DNA from: Chiayiivirga flava
Lineage (GTDB): Bacteria; Pseudomonadota; Gammaproteobacteria; Xanthomonadales; Xanthomonadaceae
Reading direction: 5' to 3'
Assembly (NCBI RefSeq): GCF_014202825.1
Contig: NZ_JACHHP010000004.1
Location: forward strand, 248,001-312,000
Length of the DNA stretch: 64,000 bases
The first letter of the stretch is position 1; each line of letters starts with the position of its first letter. Under the pieces are notes generated by a model. That model had not been told where the DNA came from. It was given only the letters and a program-made list of their open reading frames with translations, and ran no database searches. The position numbers and the translations under genes are program-made. Shown here piece by piece: positions 9,118 through 18,723 of this stretch.

Positions 9118-9602
9118 AGACGATGGACGAATCCCGCATCAAGGCCCTGTACCGCCAGCACACCGACGCCGCCCGCGCGCTCGATGCCGATGCGCTGCAG
9201 GACGTGCTCGGCCGGCACGGCTATCCGGACGTGGAAGGCACGCCGCTCGACCGCATCGCCGCGTCGTCGCTGCAGTCGGACGTGCTCCGCATCGCGATGG
9301 CGCTCGGCCCGGACGCGCAGCAGCTCAGCCGCGACATCGCCGCGCTGCGCCGCGAGGTCCCGCGCCGCGCCGCCGCGCCGCTCCTGCGTCGCACGCTCGC
9401 GCTCGCCGCCGGCGTCGGTGCGCTCGCGGTGCTGTTCTCCACGCTGCATGGCGGCAGCCACCCCGGCGCGGCCGGCATGGCGATGCCCGACGGCACGCAG
9501 TCGATCATGTCCGGTTCCTTCGAGCCCGGCCTGCCGTCGCAACAGGACCGCATCGAGATCGAAGCGGCGGCGCCGATCTTCCGCGGCGATTTCGACTCCT
9601 GA
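9114..9602 (+). CDS. Putative anti-sigma factor, single-pass membrane protein
   Basis: The 162-residue protein has an Ala-rich helical N-terminal half (about 1-85), one membrane helix (about 95-113, LALAAGVGALAVLFSTL) and a periplasmic tail of about 48 residues containing acidic and Pro/Gly segments. This is the layout of an anti-sigma factor. Its start overlaps the sigma-factor stop (ATGA), which supports that role. The HxxxCxxC zinc motif of many anti-sigma factors is absent, so it may belong to another class or not bind sigma at all. An alternative ATG lies at 9123. A strong terminator follows. Confidence 0.6.
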   Translation: MKTMDESRIKALYRQHTDAARALDADALQDVLGRHGYPDVEGTPLDRIAASSLQSDVLRIAMALGPDAQQLSRDIAALRREVPRRAAAPLLRRTLALAAGVGALAVLFSTLHGGSHPGAAGMAMPDGTQSIMSGSFEPGLPSQQDRIEIEAAAPIFRGDFDS

Positions 9603-9673
9603 GCCGCACGCGGCACCGCTGCAACGCATACGCGCCCGAAAATACGAGTCGACGAACTCGAATGCTGCAACCG

Positions 9674-9704
9674 CAGGGACCCGACCGGGTCCCTGTTTTT
9701 TTTT
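9674..9704 (+). terminator. Rho-independent terminator after the sigma/anti-sigma pair
   Basis: A perfect 9-bp stem (CAGGGACCC with GGGTCCCTG) closes a four-base GACC loop and is followed directly by nine T residues (9696-9704). It lies 72 bases after the stop codon and is the clearest intrinsic terminator in the window. Confidence 0.95.
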
Positions 9705-9744
9705 GTGCGTCCGCGGCGGGCGTGGTTCGCGGAGCGAGCCGCCG

Positions 9745-10413
9745 CTACGGCAACACGTGGCTCGTCACCGCAAGGAAATGGCAGATGCTGCCGGTGAGCA
9801 CGAACGCATGCCAGATGGTGTGCGCGTAGGGAATGCGCCGGCTCATGTAGAAGGTCGTGCCGGCGGTGTACGCCACGCCGCCGCCGAACAGCCACGCCAG
9901 TGTCCAGGTGTCGAGCGCGTCCATCAGCGGCCCGATCGCGAGTATCACGAGCCAGCCCATCGCGATGTAGAACGCAGTGGAGAGGCCCTTGAAGCGGCCG
10001 GTGAAGAACAGCTTGAACACGATGCCGGCCAGCGCCAGTGCCCAGATCGCGGCGAACAGCAGCCAGCCGTAGGTCGGCCGCAACCCGATCAGCGTGAACG
10101 GGGTGTAGGTGCCCGCGATCAGCAGATAGATCGCGCAGTGATCGAACACCTTCAGCCGCGCCTTTGCGCCCGGGTGCGTGATGGCGTGGTACAGCGTGGA
10201 CGCCACGTACAGCAGCACCAGCGCCACCGAAAACACGATTGCGCTCGCCAGTTGCCAGCCGTCGCCCCACAGCGCCGTGAGCGTGATGAGCACCGCGCCC
10301 GCACCCAGGCCCACCACGGCACCGAGGCCGTGCGTGAGTGCATTGGCGATTTCCTCGCGCAGCGAGGACTCGGGTTCGTCGTCGATGAGAGTGTTGTCGC
10401 GGGCTCCGGTCAT
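9745..10413 (-). CDS. Hemolysin III family (PAQR-like) membrane protein
   Basis: The 222-residue protein has seven predicted membrane helices and the family signatures EEIANALTHGLGA near the N-terminus, ASTLYHAI after helix 2, FDHCAIYLLIAGTYTPF, and the C-terminal HTIWHAFVLTGSICHFLAV. The conserved His and Asp residues are the metal-binding set of the PAQR superfamily. Bacterial members are called hemolysin III/TrhA, and a role in membrane fluidity has been proposed. The ATG at 10413 is favoured because it leaves a short acidic N-terminus before the first motif; ATGs at 10434 and 10464 are possible. It faces the potassium-channel gene's 3' end 65 bases away on the same strand. Confidence 0.93.
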   Translation of the reverse strand: MTGARDNTLIDDEPESSLREEIANALTHGLGAVVGLGAGAVLITLTALWGDGWQLASAIVFSVALVLLYVASTLYHAITHPGAKARLKVFDHCAIYLLIAGTYTPFTLIGLRPTYGWLLFAAIWALALAGIVFKLFFTGRFKGLSTAFYIAMGWLVILAIGPLMDALDTWTLAWLFGGGVAYTAGTTFYMSRRIPYAHTIWHAFVLTGSICHFLAVTSHVLP

Positions 10414-10477
10414 CCCGTCACGATAGAGGCGCATCGCGTGCCGGGCAATGGTGCGCTCGGGCACCGGCAGCGTGCGC

Positions 10478-11128
10478 TCAGCTGCGGCGGCGCGCTTGCA
10501 TCTGCGTCATGCGCGAAATCAGCAGCGCGACGTACAGCACGCCCGCCATCTGCTGCAGCATCACCACCGCGCGGGCGGCATCGGCCACCGGGGTGATTTC
10601 GCCGAAGCCGACGCTGGTCAGGCAGGTGAAACTGAAATACAGCAGCTCCCACCACCCCACGGTCCCGTCCGGGTTGTTGATCGGATTGATGAAGAACGCG
10701 CCGGGATGCAGGAACTCGATCAGCGCGTACAAGTAGGCAAACGCAAACGCCAGCAGGATGTACATCGACGCCGCCGCGAGCAGCTCGTCGATGGTCATGA
10801 CGTCGTCGCTGAACACGTAGCGCAGCAGCGACCACACCACGAAGCCGTGGAACGCGGCCTGGGTGACGAGACTTGCCGGATACAGGCCCGGCAGCGTGGT
10901 GAATGCCGCAAGCACGTGCAGCACCACGGCCGGCAGCAGGAACAGATAGCCCAGCCGCGACTGGTGCGTCTTCGCCCGCGCCGCGCGCAGCGCGAGTGCC
11001 AGGATCAGCCACTCGAAGACCACGAGGAACGCGCGGCCGCCGGCGATGCGGTCCAGCGCCGGGAACAGCAGCACCTGGGCCACGAGCGCGCCGATGAGCA
11101 GGGCGTTGGGAAGCTTGAGCATGCGCAT
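10478..11128 (-). CDS. Potassium-channel-like ion channel protein
   Basis: The 216-residue protein has about five to six hydrophobic segments. A pore loop near the C-terminus carries a K+ selectivity-filter-like sequence, TSVGFGE (171-177), just after the helix WWELLYFSFTCL and before the last transmembrane helix AVVMLQQMAGVLYVALLI. Its SVGFGE filter resembles the 'ion channel family protein' group rather than the TVGYGD of classical channels. There is no cytosolic RCK/TrkA_N domain. It precedes the hemolysin III gene on the same strand, so the two may form a small membrane operon. Confidence 0.85.
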   Translation of the reverse strand: MRMLKLPNALLIGALVAQVLLFPALDRIAGGRAFLVVFEWLILALALRAARAKTHQSRLGYLFLLPAVVLHVLAAFTTLPGLYPASLVTQAAFHGFVVWSLLRYVFSDDVMTIDELLAAASMYILLAFAFAYLYALIEFLHPGAFFINPINNPDGTVGWWELLYFSFTCLTSVGFGEITPVADAARAVVMLQQMAGVLYVALLISRMTQMQARRRS

Positions 11129-11214
11129 GCGACGGGCAGACTAGCGGAAAAGCCCAGTGCAGTTTGCGAGGCCCCGGCGGCTCGCCGAGCGCAGTGCACC
11201 GGGACTCGGCCCTT

Positions 11215-11374
11215 CCTTCTCCCCGCGGGAGAAGGTGCGCGGCAGCGCGGATGAGGGAGCCATCCCGACGGTTGCGAGCCCTTGGACGAGTTGTTCGCCA
11301 GAACCCGCCGTCGACGCGATCTGAGACGTGGCGCCCTCATCCGCCTTCGGCACCTTCTCCCGCAGGGAGAAGGG
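11215..11374. repeat. Inverted pair of REP-like palindromes
   Basis: Two copies of the same palindromic element lie in opposite orientation, at 11215-11257 and 11334-11374. Each has a CCTTCTCCC(n)GGGAGAAGG core flanked by a GATGAGGG or CCCTCATC tail. They fill most of the 325-base gap between the K+ channel gene and prfC. Both genes point left, so the pair sits downstream of prfC. The same family recurs at 22.1-22.5, 27.1, 29.7 and 35.5-35.7 kb. Confidence 0.9.
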
Positions 11375-11453
11375 CGCAACGAGCCCACCGCGCTTTTCGG
11401 GCGGGAAGCAGCGCCGGCACACGCCGCCTCCGCTGTCGGAGATGCGGCAGCGC

Positions 11454-13058
<1,605 letters not shown>

Positions 13059-13253
13059 GGGGTGGGCGGGTCGGGGCAAACGCTTCGCGCGCGGGATCTG
13101 CGGCAAATGCGACCGCCGATTGTAGCAGCGCGCGTGCGGGCGCTGCGCCGATGGTCCGGCGGCCGATGTCGGTGGCCGACGTTCGGCGTGTCCGCAACGC
13201 AGACTTGGCGGCGGGCTCAGCCGCAGTCATGCTTTTGCGGTAGGGCAAGGAGG

Positions 13254-13692
13254 CTGCCAGCCTGCGCGAACGTGTGTGGCGGCCTCCTTCTCCCGCGCAG
13301 CGGGGGAAGGTGGCGGCAGCCGGAAGGGGGTGCTTCGCTGGCGGAGCGACCCCCTCCTGCCTGCCGGCATCCTCCCCCGCTGCGCGGGAGAGGAGGGTGT
13401 TTCCGTGGTGGCGTCGGTGTTGCGAGTCGCGTCTGCCAGCGTGCCGCGAACGTGTGTGATGAAGTCCTTCTCCCGTGTCGCGGGGAAAGGTGGCGGCATC
13501 CGCAAGGGGTGCTTTGTTGGCGGGGCGCCCCCCTCCTGCCTGCCGTCATCCTCCCCCGCTGCGCGGGAGAGGAGGGTATTTTCGTGGTGGCGCCGGTGCT
13601 GCGAGCGGCGCCTGCCAGCCTGCCGCGAACGCGCGTGATGAAGTCCTTCTCCCGCGCAGCGGGGGAAGGTGGCGGCAGCCGGAAGGGGTGCT
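13254..13692. repeat. Tandem array of a ~180-bp palindrome-rich repeat (about 2.4 copies)
   Basis: A unit of about 180 bases is repeated in direct orientation. Its landmark TCCTTCTCCC starts at 13285, 13465 and 13644, giving periods of 180 and 179; the third copy is cut short at about 13692. Each unit contains a CCTTCTCCC...GGGGGAAGG palindrome, a GGTGGCGGCA(G/T)CCG(G/C)AAGG stretch, a CCCCCTCCTGCCTGCC block, and an inverted CTCCCCCGCTGCGCGGGAG palindrome. It occupies most of the 729-base gap between divergent prfC and the Hanks kinase. The kinase start follows about 95 bases after the array ends. Confidence 0.9.
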
Positions 13693-13787
13693 GCCGCATT
13701 CCGCAACGCAAGTCCACGTCGCACATCATCACAGTTCGCACTCCCCGCCTATGGCACCATTCGGCGGGGATCAGGGGATTCACCGCC

Positions 13788-16235
13788 ATGCCGCACCACG
13801 CCACGCACGCCATCGACGAGACGGCATCGCTTGCCGCATCGCTGCCGACGCGCATCGGCCCCTACCGCATCCTCGGCCTGCTCGGCGAAGGCGGCATGGG
13901 CCGCGTCTACCTCGCGCAGGAATCCAGCCCCACGCGCGAGGTGGCGCTGAAGGTGATCCGCGGCGTGTCGGGTTCGGCAGTGGCGCGCTTCCGGCGCGAG
14001 ATCGAACTGCTCGCGCAACTCGAACATCCGGGGATCGCGCGCCTGTACGCGGCTGGCGACGACAGCGTCGGCGGCGTACCGACGCCGTGGCTCGCGCTGG
14101 AAGTGGTGCGCGGTCCGGACCTGCGCCAGTGGGCCGAGCGCGACCGCCCGCCGCTCGAGGCGCGCCTGCGCATGCTCGCCGCCGTGTGCCGCGCCGCGCA
14201 GCACGCGCACGCGCGCGGCGCGATCCATCGCGATCTCAAGCCGGGCAACATCCTCGTCGATCCGCACGGCCAGCCGAAGATCCTCGACTTCGGCGTCGCG
14301 CGCCTGCGCGACGCGGAGTCCGACGGCATGACCCAGGCCGGGCAGATCGTCGGCACGTTGCCGTACATGAGCCCCGAGCAGCTGTCGGGCAGCGCGGCGG
14401 ACGTCGACGCGCGCAGCGATGTCTACGCGCTCGGCGTGATCGCATACGAACTCGTCGCAGGTCGCCTGCCGCATCCGCGCCTCACCACGTCCACGCTGTT
14501 CGAGGCGCTCGACATCGTGCGCCGCGAAGAGCCGCCGCGCCTGTCCACGCTCACGCCGCAGGCGCGCGGCGACCTCGACCGCGTGGTGATGAAGGCGATC
14601 GCGTCCGATCCCGTCCAGCGCTATGCCAGCGCCGACGCGTTCGCCGACGACATCGACCGTCTGCTCGAACACCGGCCGGTGTTGGCGCGCGCGCCGACGT
14701 TCGCGTACCGCACCGCGCGTTTCGTGCGTCGCCATCGCGCACTCACGGTGGCGGCCAGCATCGTCTTCGTGGCGCTGGTGGCGGCGGCCACGGTGAGCGC
14801 CGTCGCCGCGCACCGCGCGCGCATCGCGCAGGCCGAAGCCGAGGCGCGTGCGGACGAACTGGCGGCGGTCAACGCTTTCGTCGCGCAGATGCTCACCGAT
14901 GCCGATCCCGAACTGGGCGGCTCGCCGGACATGCCGCTGCGCGAGGTGCTCGACCGTGCCGCCGGCACGATGGACGCCTTCGGCGGGCAGCCGCGCACCG
15001 CGGGACAGGTGGCGCTGCTGCTGGGCCGCACGTGGAGCGGGCTCGGCGACAGCGCGCGTGCGCAGGCCGTGCTCGATCGCGCGCAGGCGTGGCTCGACGC
15101 CGGTTTCGGCGCCGTCAGCGCCGAGGCGATGGACGCGCGTTACGCGCGCATCGAAGACCTGGCGCGCGGCGATGCCGCCGCTGCCGCGGTGCAGGCGAGC
15201 GAGGCGCTCGAGGCCGAGCTTGCGCGCATCGATGCGGACTGGGCGCGGCATCTCGCCTTCCGCGTGCGCGTGCTGCGGGCCGAGGCCACCGAGGCCTCGG
15301 GCCAGGTGGAGCCTGCCATCGCGCTCACGCGCGCGCTGCTGGCCTCGCCCGAGCTCGACACGCTGCCCGACGCGACGCAGGTGCGCGAGGTGCTGCAGCA
15401 CAACCTCGCCTACGCACTGCTCAACAGCGGCAATTTCGCCGAAGCCGAGGGCCTGGTGCGCAGCGTGCTCGCAGCGGAAAGCGAACGCCTCGGCCCGGAC
15501 CACCCGCAGACCCTTTACACCCGCAAGACGCTCGGCCAGACGCTGCACCGGCAGGGCAAGCTCGACGAAGCCGTGCAGTGGTACGCGCAGGTCTACGACG
15601 CGCGCCGCACGCTGTACGGCGAGGAGCATCCGCTCACGCTCAATTCCGGCGCGCAGCTTGCCGCAGCCTACAACACGCTCGAGCGCGCGGCCGAGGCCGA
15701 ACCGCTGCTGCGCCGCGCGCTGGCGGTGCGCATCGCACGTGGCGAGGGTGAATCGAACGACGCCATCATCGACCGCGTGATGCTTGTCACCACGCTCGAC
15801 AAACTCGGCCGCAGCGACGACGCACTGAAACTCGCCGACGAGGTCATCGCACTCGAACGCGACACGCCCACGCGCGACACGCTCGCCGCGCGCAATGCGC
15901 GCGCAACGCTGCTGCACAAGGCCGGTCGCGTCGACGAAGCACGCAGCGCCTTCGCGCAGCTGCTGCGCATGGCGCCGGACGTGATCGGCACCAATCACCC
16001 GAACTGGCCGGTGTTCCTCTCCAGCGCCGCCGCCGCCGATCTCGCCCGGAACGACGCCGCCGCGGCGCGGAAAAAACTCGAGGAAGCCTTGCCGCTGCTC
16101 GAAGCCAAACAGGGCCCGGCCCATCCGCGCACGCGCGAAGCCGCCGCGCGCTTGGCCGACACCTACGCCGCGCTCGACATGGACACCGAGGCGCAGGCAG
16201 CACGCGCGCGCGCCACCCCACCAACCGGCGACTGA
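13788..16235 (+). CDS. Hanks-type Ser/Thr kinase with membrane helix and TPR domain
   Basis: The 815-residue protein has an N-terminal kinase domain (about 24-295) with GEGGMGRVY, the ATP-binding Lys K55, HRDLKPGN (catalytic D149), DFG (D167), YMSPEQ and SDVYALGV, so it should be active. A membrane helix (318-340) separates the cytoplasmic kinase from a long, probably periplasmic, region. That region (about 360-810) has repeated helices with TPR character (for example AYALLNSGNFAEAEGLVRSV, AAYNTLERAAEAEPLLRRAL). The ATG is preceded by AGGGGA. A histidine kinase/response-regulator pair follows 59 bases downstream on the same strand and may be co-transcribed. Confidence 0.94.
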   Translation: MPHHATHAIDETASLAASLPTRIGPYRILGLLGEGGMGRVYLAQESSPTREVALKVIRGVSGSAVARFRREIELLAQLEHPGIARLYAAGDDSVGGVPTPWLALEVVRGPDLRQWAERDRPPLEARLRMLAAVCRAAQHAHARGAIHRDLKPGNILVDPHGQPKILDFGVARLRDAESDGMTQAGQIVGTLPYMSPEQLSGSAADVDARSDVYALGVIAYELVAGRLPHPRLTTSTLFEALDIVRREEPPRLSTLTPQARGDLDRVVMKAIASDPVQRYASADAFADDIDRLLEHRPVLARAPTFAYRTARFVRRHRALTVAASIVFVALVAAATVSAVAAHRARIAQAEAEARADELAAVNAFVAQMLTDADPELGGSPDMPLREVLDRAAGTMDAFGGQPRTAGQVALLLGRTWSGLGDSARAQAVLDRAQAWLDAGFGAVSAEAMDARYARIEDLARGDAAAAAVQASEALEAELARIDADWARHLAFRVRVLRAEATEASGQVEPAIALTRALLASPELDTLPDATQVREVLQHNLAYALLNSGNFAEAEGLVRSVLAAESERLGPDHPQTLYTRKTLGQTLHRQGKLDEAVQWYAQVYDARRTLYGEEHPLTLNSGAQLAAAYNTLERAAEAEPLLRRALAVRIARGEGESNDAIIDRVMLVTTLDKLGRSDDALKLADEVIALERDTPTRDTLAARNARATLLHKAGRVDEARSAFAQLLRMAPDVIGTNHPNWPVFLSSAAAADLARNDAAAARKKLEEALPLLEAKQGPAHPRTREAAARLADTYAALDMDTEAQAARARATPPTGD

Positions 16236-16294
16236 GCCACCGTTGCAACGTCATTGCTCTGGCCGCGCGTCCACCGGCGAGGCATGATCGCCGC

Positions 16295-17038
16295 ATGGAG
16301 GGATTGCACCTGCACTGGATGGTCGTCGCCGTGGCGGTTCTCGCGCCGCTCGCGTGCGGCCTGCTTGCGTGGCGCGTGCTGGCGCTGCGCGTGGTGCTCG
16401 CGCAACAGCGTGCCGATGCGGAAAAAAGCGCTGCGGAGCGCGAATCGGCCGCACGCCTGCAGGCCACCGCGCAGGAACGCGAACGCATCTACGCCGACCT
16501 GCACGACGACCTCGGCGCCAAGCTGCTCGGCCTGATCCACGGCGCGCAGACGCCGCAGCAGGCCGACCTCGCGCGCGCCATCCTGCAGGACCTGCGCGAC
16601 GTGGTGACGCGTTCGCGCGGCACGCCCGGCACGCTCGGCGACGTGCTCGCCGACATCCGCGCCGAAGCCGCGCAACGGCTCGCCACGGTCGGCATGGCGC
16701 TGGTCTGGGACGCGCAGGACACCCTGCCCGATCCACCGCTCGACACCGAACGCGCGCTGCATCTGCACCGCATCGTGCGCGAAGCCATCAGCAACACCAT
16801 CCGCCACGCGCAGGCGGGCTGCCTGCGCGTGCGGGTGCGCGCGGGCGACGGCGATCTGCGCCTGGAACTCACCGACGACGGCAGCGGCGCGCCCGTTGCC
16901 GTGCGCGCCGGCAGCGGCATGCGTTCGATGCGCGAACGCGCCGCGGAGCTGGACGGCGACATCCGCTGGACGCCCGGCACCGAAGGCGGCACCAAGGTCC
17001 TGCTCGCGATGCCGCTGCCGCTTGCGCCGCCCGCATGA
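16295..17038 (+). CDS. NarL-family sensor histidine kinase (HisKA_3 type)
   Basis: The 247-residue protein is a compact sensor kinase. One N-terminal membrane helix (about 9-31) is followed by a coiled coil and a HisKA_3 domain, whose H-box ADLHDDLGAKLLGLIH carries the phospho-acceptor H70. The HATPase domain has the N-box EAISNTIRHA and the G-boxes GSGMRSMRERAAEL and GTKVLL. There is almost no periplasmic sensor, so the signal may be intramembrane or come from the neighbouring kinase. The stop overlaps the start of the response regulator (ATGA), its obvious partner. Confidence 0.92.
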   Translation: MEGLHLHWMVVAVAVLAPLACGLLAWRVLALRVVLAQQRADAEKSAAERESAARLQATAQERERIYADLHDDLGAKLLGLIHGAQTPQQADLARAILQDLRDVVTRSRGTPGTLGDVLADIRAEAAQRLATVGMALVWDAQDTLPDPPLDTERALHLHRIVREAISNTIRHAQAGCLRVRVRAGDGDLRLELTDDGSGAPVAVRAGSGMRSMRERAAELDGDIRWTPGTEGGTKVLLAMPLPLAPPA

Positions 17039-17688
17039 ACACGGTCATGCCGTACACGCGCGCGCTGGTGCTCGACGATCTGCCGTCGAGCCGCGACTGG
17101 CTCGCGCAAGCGCTGCAACGTGCCTTTCCCGGCATCGCGGTCGACAGTGCCGGCACGCTGGCCGAGGCCTTTGCCCGCATCGATCCGCCGCCGCCGCTGG
17201 CGCTGATCGACCTGGGCCTGCCCGACGGCTCCGGCGTGCAACTCATCGAACGCCTGCGCGCCGCGGGCGACACGCTGTGCATCGTGGCCACCGTGTTCGA
17301 CGACGACGCGCACCTGTTTCCCGCGCTGCGCGCCGGCGCGCAGGGCTACGTGCTCAAGGACCAGTCGCCGCAGGCACTGGCCGACATGCTGCTCGGCATC
17401 GCCGCGGGCCAGCCGCCGCTGTCGCCGTCGATCGCGCGCCGTCTGCTGCGCCACTTCCAGCCGATCCCCGCGCCGGCCGACGAACCGCATCTGACGCCGC
17501 GCGAAACCGACGTGTTGCGCCTCACGGCCAAGGGCATGACGCTGGCCGAAGTCTCCGACGCGCTCGGCCTCTCGCGCCACACCGTATCCGGCTACCTGAA
17601 AGACGTGTACCGCAAGCTCAGCGTCAGCTCGCGCGCCGAAGCCACGCTCGAAGCCACACGGCGCGGGCTGGTCAATCCGGCGGGATGA
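17035..17688 (+). CDS. NarL/LuxR-type response regulator
   Basis: The 217-residue protein has a receiver domain (about 8-122) with the acidic pair D14/D15, phospho-acceptor D59 (LIDLGLPDGSG) and GYVLKDQ with the conserved Lys. A LuxR-type helix-turn-helix (about 150-215) follows: LTPRETDVLRLTAKGMTLAEVSDALGLS and HTVSGYLKDVYRKL. It is translationally coupled to the upstream histidine kinase, so the two form a cognate pair. Target genes cannot be read from the window. Confidence 0.95.
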   Translation: MNTVMPYTRALVLDDLPSSRDWLAQALQRAFPGIAVDSAGTLAEAFARIDPPPPLALIDLGLPDGSGVQLIERLRAAGDTLCIVATVFDDDAHLFPALRAGAQGYVLKDQSPQALADMLLGIAAGQPPLSPSIARRLLRHFQPIPAPADEPHLTPRETDVLRLTAKGMTLAEVSDALGLSRHTVSGYLKDVYRKLSVSSRAEATLEATRRGLVNPAG

Positions 17689-17709
17689 TCCGGAGCGAGT
17701 AACGCGTGC

Positions 17710-17790
17710 GGAGAAGTGAGAAACGACAAACGAGTAAGGGCAACAGCCGTGCCGTTTACCCGTTTCTCATTTCCTTCCGCTCGCTTCTCC
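17710..17790. repeat. Imperfect inverted repeat at the end of the M23 peptidase gene
   Basis: A left arm (17710-17731, starting GGAGAAGTGAGAAACG) pairs imperfectly with a right arm (17754-17790, ending CGCTCGCTTCTCC and containing CGTTTCTCATTTCC). The right arm runs into the last codons of the M23 gene, whose stop is at 17767. Similar text (CGTTTCTCA, CTCGCTC) occurs near 19975-20016, and weaker text near 46398-46436, so this may be a second intergenic repeat family. It lies between convergent genes and could also act as a terminator. Confidence 0.5.
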
Positions 17791-18723
17791 ACGTGTTTCC
17801 CGCGTCGCGCCCGGAATCTCCACCAGCGCTCCCGCCGCGTCGACCAGCAGGAACGGCACCGCCTCCAGTGCCATGCCGGCATTCACCTGCACCGCAAAAT
17901 GCAGGTGCGGGCCGGTCGAGTAGCCGGTGTTGCCGGACGCGCCGAGGTGGTGGCCGACGGCGACGCGACGGCCGGGCCGCACCAGCACGCTGTCGGGCTG
18001 CAGATGGGCGTAGACCGCCATGCTGCCGTCGTCGTGCAGGATGCGCACGTGGTTGGCGCGGGCGCCGAATTTTTCGAGGTCCAGGCCGGCGCCTTCGAAT
18101 TCGTCTTCCACCTGCATCACCACGCCGGCGCGTGCGGCGAGCACCGGCGTGCCTTCGTCGACGGCGATGTCGATCGCGTAGCGCGAGGCGCACTCGCCGT
18201 GGCTGAAATCGCCGCCGAAGCCCTGGTCGATGCGCCAGCCGGTGCCGGCCACCGGCAGCACGTAATCCACGTCCTGCGGTCGCGCGGACGGGTCGCCGGG
18301 GACCGCGCGCATCTGCAGCGCGAGCGATGCCGGCCTGCGCTTGTCGGCGCTGTCGAACGTGGCCACGCCGCGCTCGGACTCGCCCGGGACCACCGCGCGC
18401 AGCGGCAGCGGCGGTGCCGCGACGATGTTGTCGCGGCTGGTGAACGCGAGTTCCACTTCCACCGGCCCCGCGATGCGGTTGGCCACGGTCGCGCGCCGGC
18501 GGGCGCCGTCGCCGTCCAGGCGCAGCGCCACGATGTCCTGCACCTCCGCGCGCACGCTGATGACATCGGCGTGAATGTCGTCGGCGGGTTTGCGGTCGGT
18601 GTAGTGCACGATGCCGTCGGCATCGACGTACTTGTAGACCTTGCCGGCAAGCGCGCCGCCGGCGCCGAGCAACAGCGCCAGCGCGAGTGCCGCGCGCACC
18701 GCGTCAGTCCGGGCAGCGCTCAC
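17767..18723 (-). CDS. Secreted M23-family peptidase with N-terminal DUF4124-like segment
   Basis: The 318-residue product has a signal peptide (about 1-26). A DUF4124-like segment follows (GKVYKYVDADGIVHYTDRKPAD), then an Ig-like middle region, then a C-terminal LytM/M23 domain (about 165-300). Metal-binding motifs include FSHGECASRYAIDIAVDEGTPV and HLHF, with HLQPDSVLVRPGRRVAVGHHLGASGNTG between them. As in one subfamily, the first His sits in the SH before the Asp motif rather than in the usual HxxxD spacing. It probably cuts peptidoglycan cross-links. The start overlaps the upstream lipoprotein gene by 20 bases. Confidence 0.9.
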   Translation of the reverse strand: MSAARTDAVRAALALALLLGAGGALAGKVYKYVDADGIVHYTDRKPADDIHADVISVRAEVQDIVALRLDGDGARRRATVANRIAGPVEVELAFTSRDNIVAAPPLPLRAVVPGESERGVATFDSADKRRPASLALQMRAVPGDPSARPQDVDYVLPVAGTGWRIDQGFGGDFSHGECASRYAIDIAVDEGTPVLAARAGVVMQVEDEFEGAGLDLEKFGARANHVRILHDDGSMAVYAHLQPDSVLVRPGRRVAVGHHLGASGNTGYSTGPHLHFAVQVNAGMALEAVPFLLVDAAGALVEIPGATRETRGEASGRK

